Program-made: the position numbers and the translations under genes | Shown: positions 63,204 through 64,000 of the stretch, one piece after another | Layout: each line of letters begins with the position of its first letter | Position numbering within the stretch: position 1 is the first letter of the stretch | From: JAFGBI01 sp964454025 | GTDB taxonomy: Bacteria > Myxococcota_A > Polyangia > Polyangiales > Polyangiaceae | Length of the DNA: 64,000 bases | Direction: 5' to 3' | Assembly (NCBI GenBank): GCA_964454025.1 | Contig: CAYVRP010000023.1 | Coordinates: 18,702-82,701, forward strand | The notes under the pieces: generated by a model | Databases searched by the model: none | Told to the model about the DNA's origin: nothing | What the model saw: only the letters and a program-made list of their open reading frames with translations

Positions 63204-63946
63204 CGCGTGGCTCCTCACGCCGCGCCCGCCGGGCGGCGGTCGGGACCATACCGCGGTGTCCGGCGGTGGGAGCAGGGCGGCCCGTGTCGGACCCGGGGCG
63301 CGGCCGGCCCGGGGCTCGACTCGACGCGCCCCCAACGGCCGACCCGGGCGCAGCGGCCCGTGGGCCTAGATCGAGGCGAACACCGAACGGGTAGAGAAAG
63401 CTCCTACCAGGTACGACAGCTTGGGGGTCCCCATTCCACCAACTTTGTCGCTTCTTTTTTCAGAAATGAAGAATCGCTCGATACGGCAATGGATAAGTAT
63501 CCGTAATCGCTTGCCAGCGGGATGGAACGTTCATTGCTGTAACGGGCGATTGGTGTCAATCGGGGCCGCCAGCGGTTTCGGTTGCCGCCGACAACTAACA
63601 CACAGCGTCCGGGGCGTACCCCCCCTCCGTTCTGGTCGCTGTGTTCTACTCCCAGCGGCCTGAGGTGCTCCCCCCCTCCATCTCGGGCCGCTGAATTTTT
63701 TGTCTGAGGGCGCGTGCGCGCGCGCACATGCGGGACGGCACGGTGCAGATCCGCAAGGTGCCCCGGGGGGTAGCGCGAGCATCGAGCTCGGTGTCGCCTC
63801 GTCCCTGAGAGGTCACCCCAGGGCGGCATCGACGGGCACGGCGCGCCGGGCGGCGACCGACGACGAATGATCCGTGGACGCCTCGACGCGAGCTGCCCGC
63901 GCAAGGGCCTCGCCGATCGTGATGGCGCTGCGGCGTCTCGTTCGGG
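63204..63946. other. 743-base gene-poor region with a lower-GC stretch
   Basis: No convincing gene lies between hom and tRNA-Cys. The 195-codon minus-strand ORF spanning 63404-63988 runs through the tRNA gene and has no domain, so I rejected it. Bases about 63410-63700 are clearly less GC-rich than the rest of the window (for example a T run at about 63450 and AT-rich words around 63480-63540). This may be a remnant of a transferred segment next to the tRNA. No transposase, integrase or repeat was recognised. Confidence 0.4.
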
Positions 63947-64000
63947 AGGTGAGGATGGGATTCGAACCCACGTATGACGGTTTTGCAAACCGTTGCCTAA
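63947..64000 (-). tRNA. tRNA-Cys (GCA), partial at window edge
   Basis: On the minus strand the visible part has the anticodon stem-loop ACGGT TTGCAAA ACCGT with anticodon GCA, the short variable region CATAC, the T arm GTGGG TTCGAAT CCCAT and the 3' acceptor strand CCTCACC with the discriminator T, which is the cysteine identity nucleotide. The 5' acceptor and part of the D arm lie outside the window. It reads UGC and UGU. Confidence 0.85.

Noticed and set aside
63404..63988. A minus-strand 195-codon open frame spanning the gene-poor region and tRNA-Cys
   Set aside because: It starts inside the tRNA and has no domain or signal; most likely noise.

Overview
The window is 64 kb of very GC-rich DNA with strong third-position GC bias, which also creates many long spurious antisense ORFs. 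It reads as a chromosomal segment of a myxobacterium-like bacterium (phylum Myxococcota, probably class Polyangia). The evidence is a MYXO-CTERM-like anchor, an AgmX/PglI C-terminal domain protein, DUF4215/fibro-slime and MopE-type cysteine-rich surface proteins, many lipoproteins with no known family, and a bacterial ceramide gene set. No phage, insertion sequence, CRISPR array or plasmid functions were found. The only mobile-looking hint is a lower-GC gene-free stretch beside the tRNA-Cys at the right edge.

Layout. 1-3.2 kb: the 3' part of a PEGA-domain gene, rsmD, an AgmX/PglI-domain protein, a small lipoprotein and truA. 3.4-7.9 kb: a gene run that I read as a ceramide (sphingolipid) pathway: serine palmitoyltransferase, rsmE, a GNAT-fold ceramide synthase and an NAD-dependent ceramide-pathway reductase. 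8.0-10.4 kb (minus): trpE with two coupled downstream genes. 10.5-16.1 kb: lipoproteins, a methyltransferase/coiled-coil protein, dnaJ, and an orphan FliI/SctN-type ATPase tail-to-tail with dnaJ. 16.2-17.5 kb: a two-gene DNA methyltransferase plus PD-(D/E)XK nuclease unit. 17.8-23.6 kb: two large cysteine-rich surface proteins flanking gluconokinase. 24.3-28.6 kb: tRNA-Ser, a GlcD-type flavoprotein, a K+-channel-like protein with an atypical filter, and a glycosyltransferase. 28.9-38.7 kb: a GH5-like lipoprotein, ruvC, lolA, a GH27 enzyme with an inserted domain, and a TPM/Tim44 pair. 38.7-49.8 kb: a tandem pair of two-TM paralogs, GGCT-like, YihY, YjbQ, DUF2254, a CNNM/CBS protein, a HAD phosphatase and a TreT-like glycosyltransferase. 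49.9-56.3 kb: two large uncharacterised envelope proteins, dnaK and tRNA-Ala. 56.4-64 kb: an SRPBCC protein, an FGE-like protein with algH, an AraC regulator divergent from a GH9 cellulase, homoserine dehydrogenase and a truncated tRNA-Cys.

How it fits together. Three predicted lipid-anchored glycoside hydrolases (GH5-like, GH27, GH9) and lipoprotein trafficking (LolA) suggest cell-surface polysaccharide digestion. The GH9 gene is probably controlled by the divergent AraC protein. The ceramide genes fit sphingolipid-containing myxobacterial membranes. Several adjacent pairs share ATGA or TGATG junctions, indicating translational coupling: agmX/lipoprotein, trpE and its two partners, methyltransferase/nuclease, TPM/Tim44, the 2TM paralogs, and algH/FGE-like. 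Both complete tRNA genes have good sigma70 promoters, and some protein genes have a -10 box immediately before the start codon, which suggests leaderless mRNAs. All functions are inferred by reading motifs; no database search was possible.
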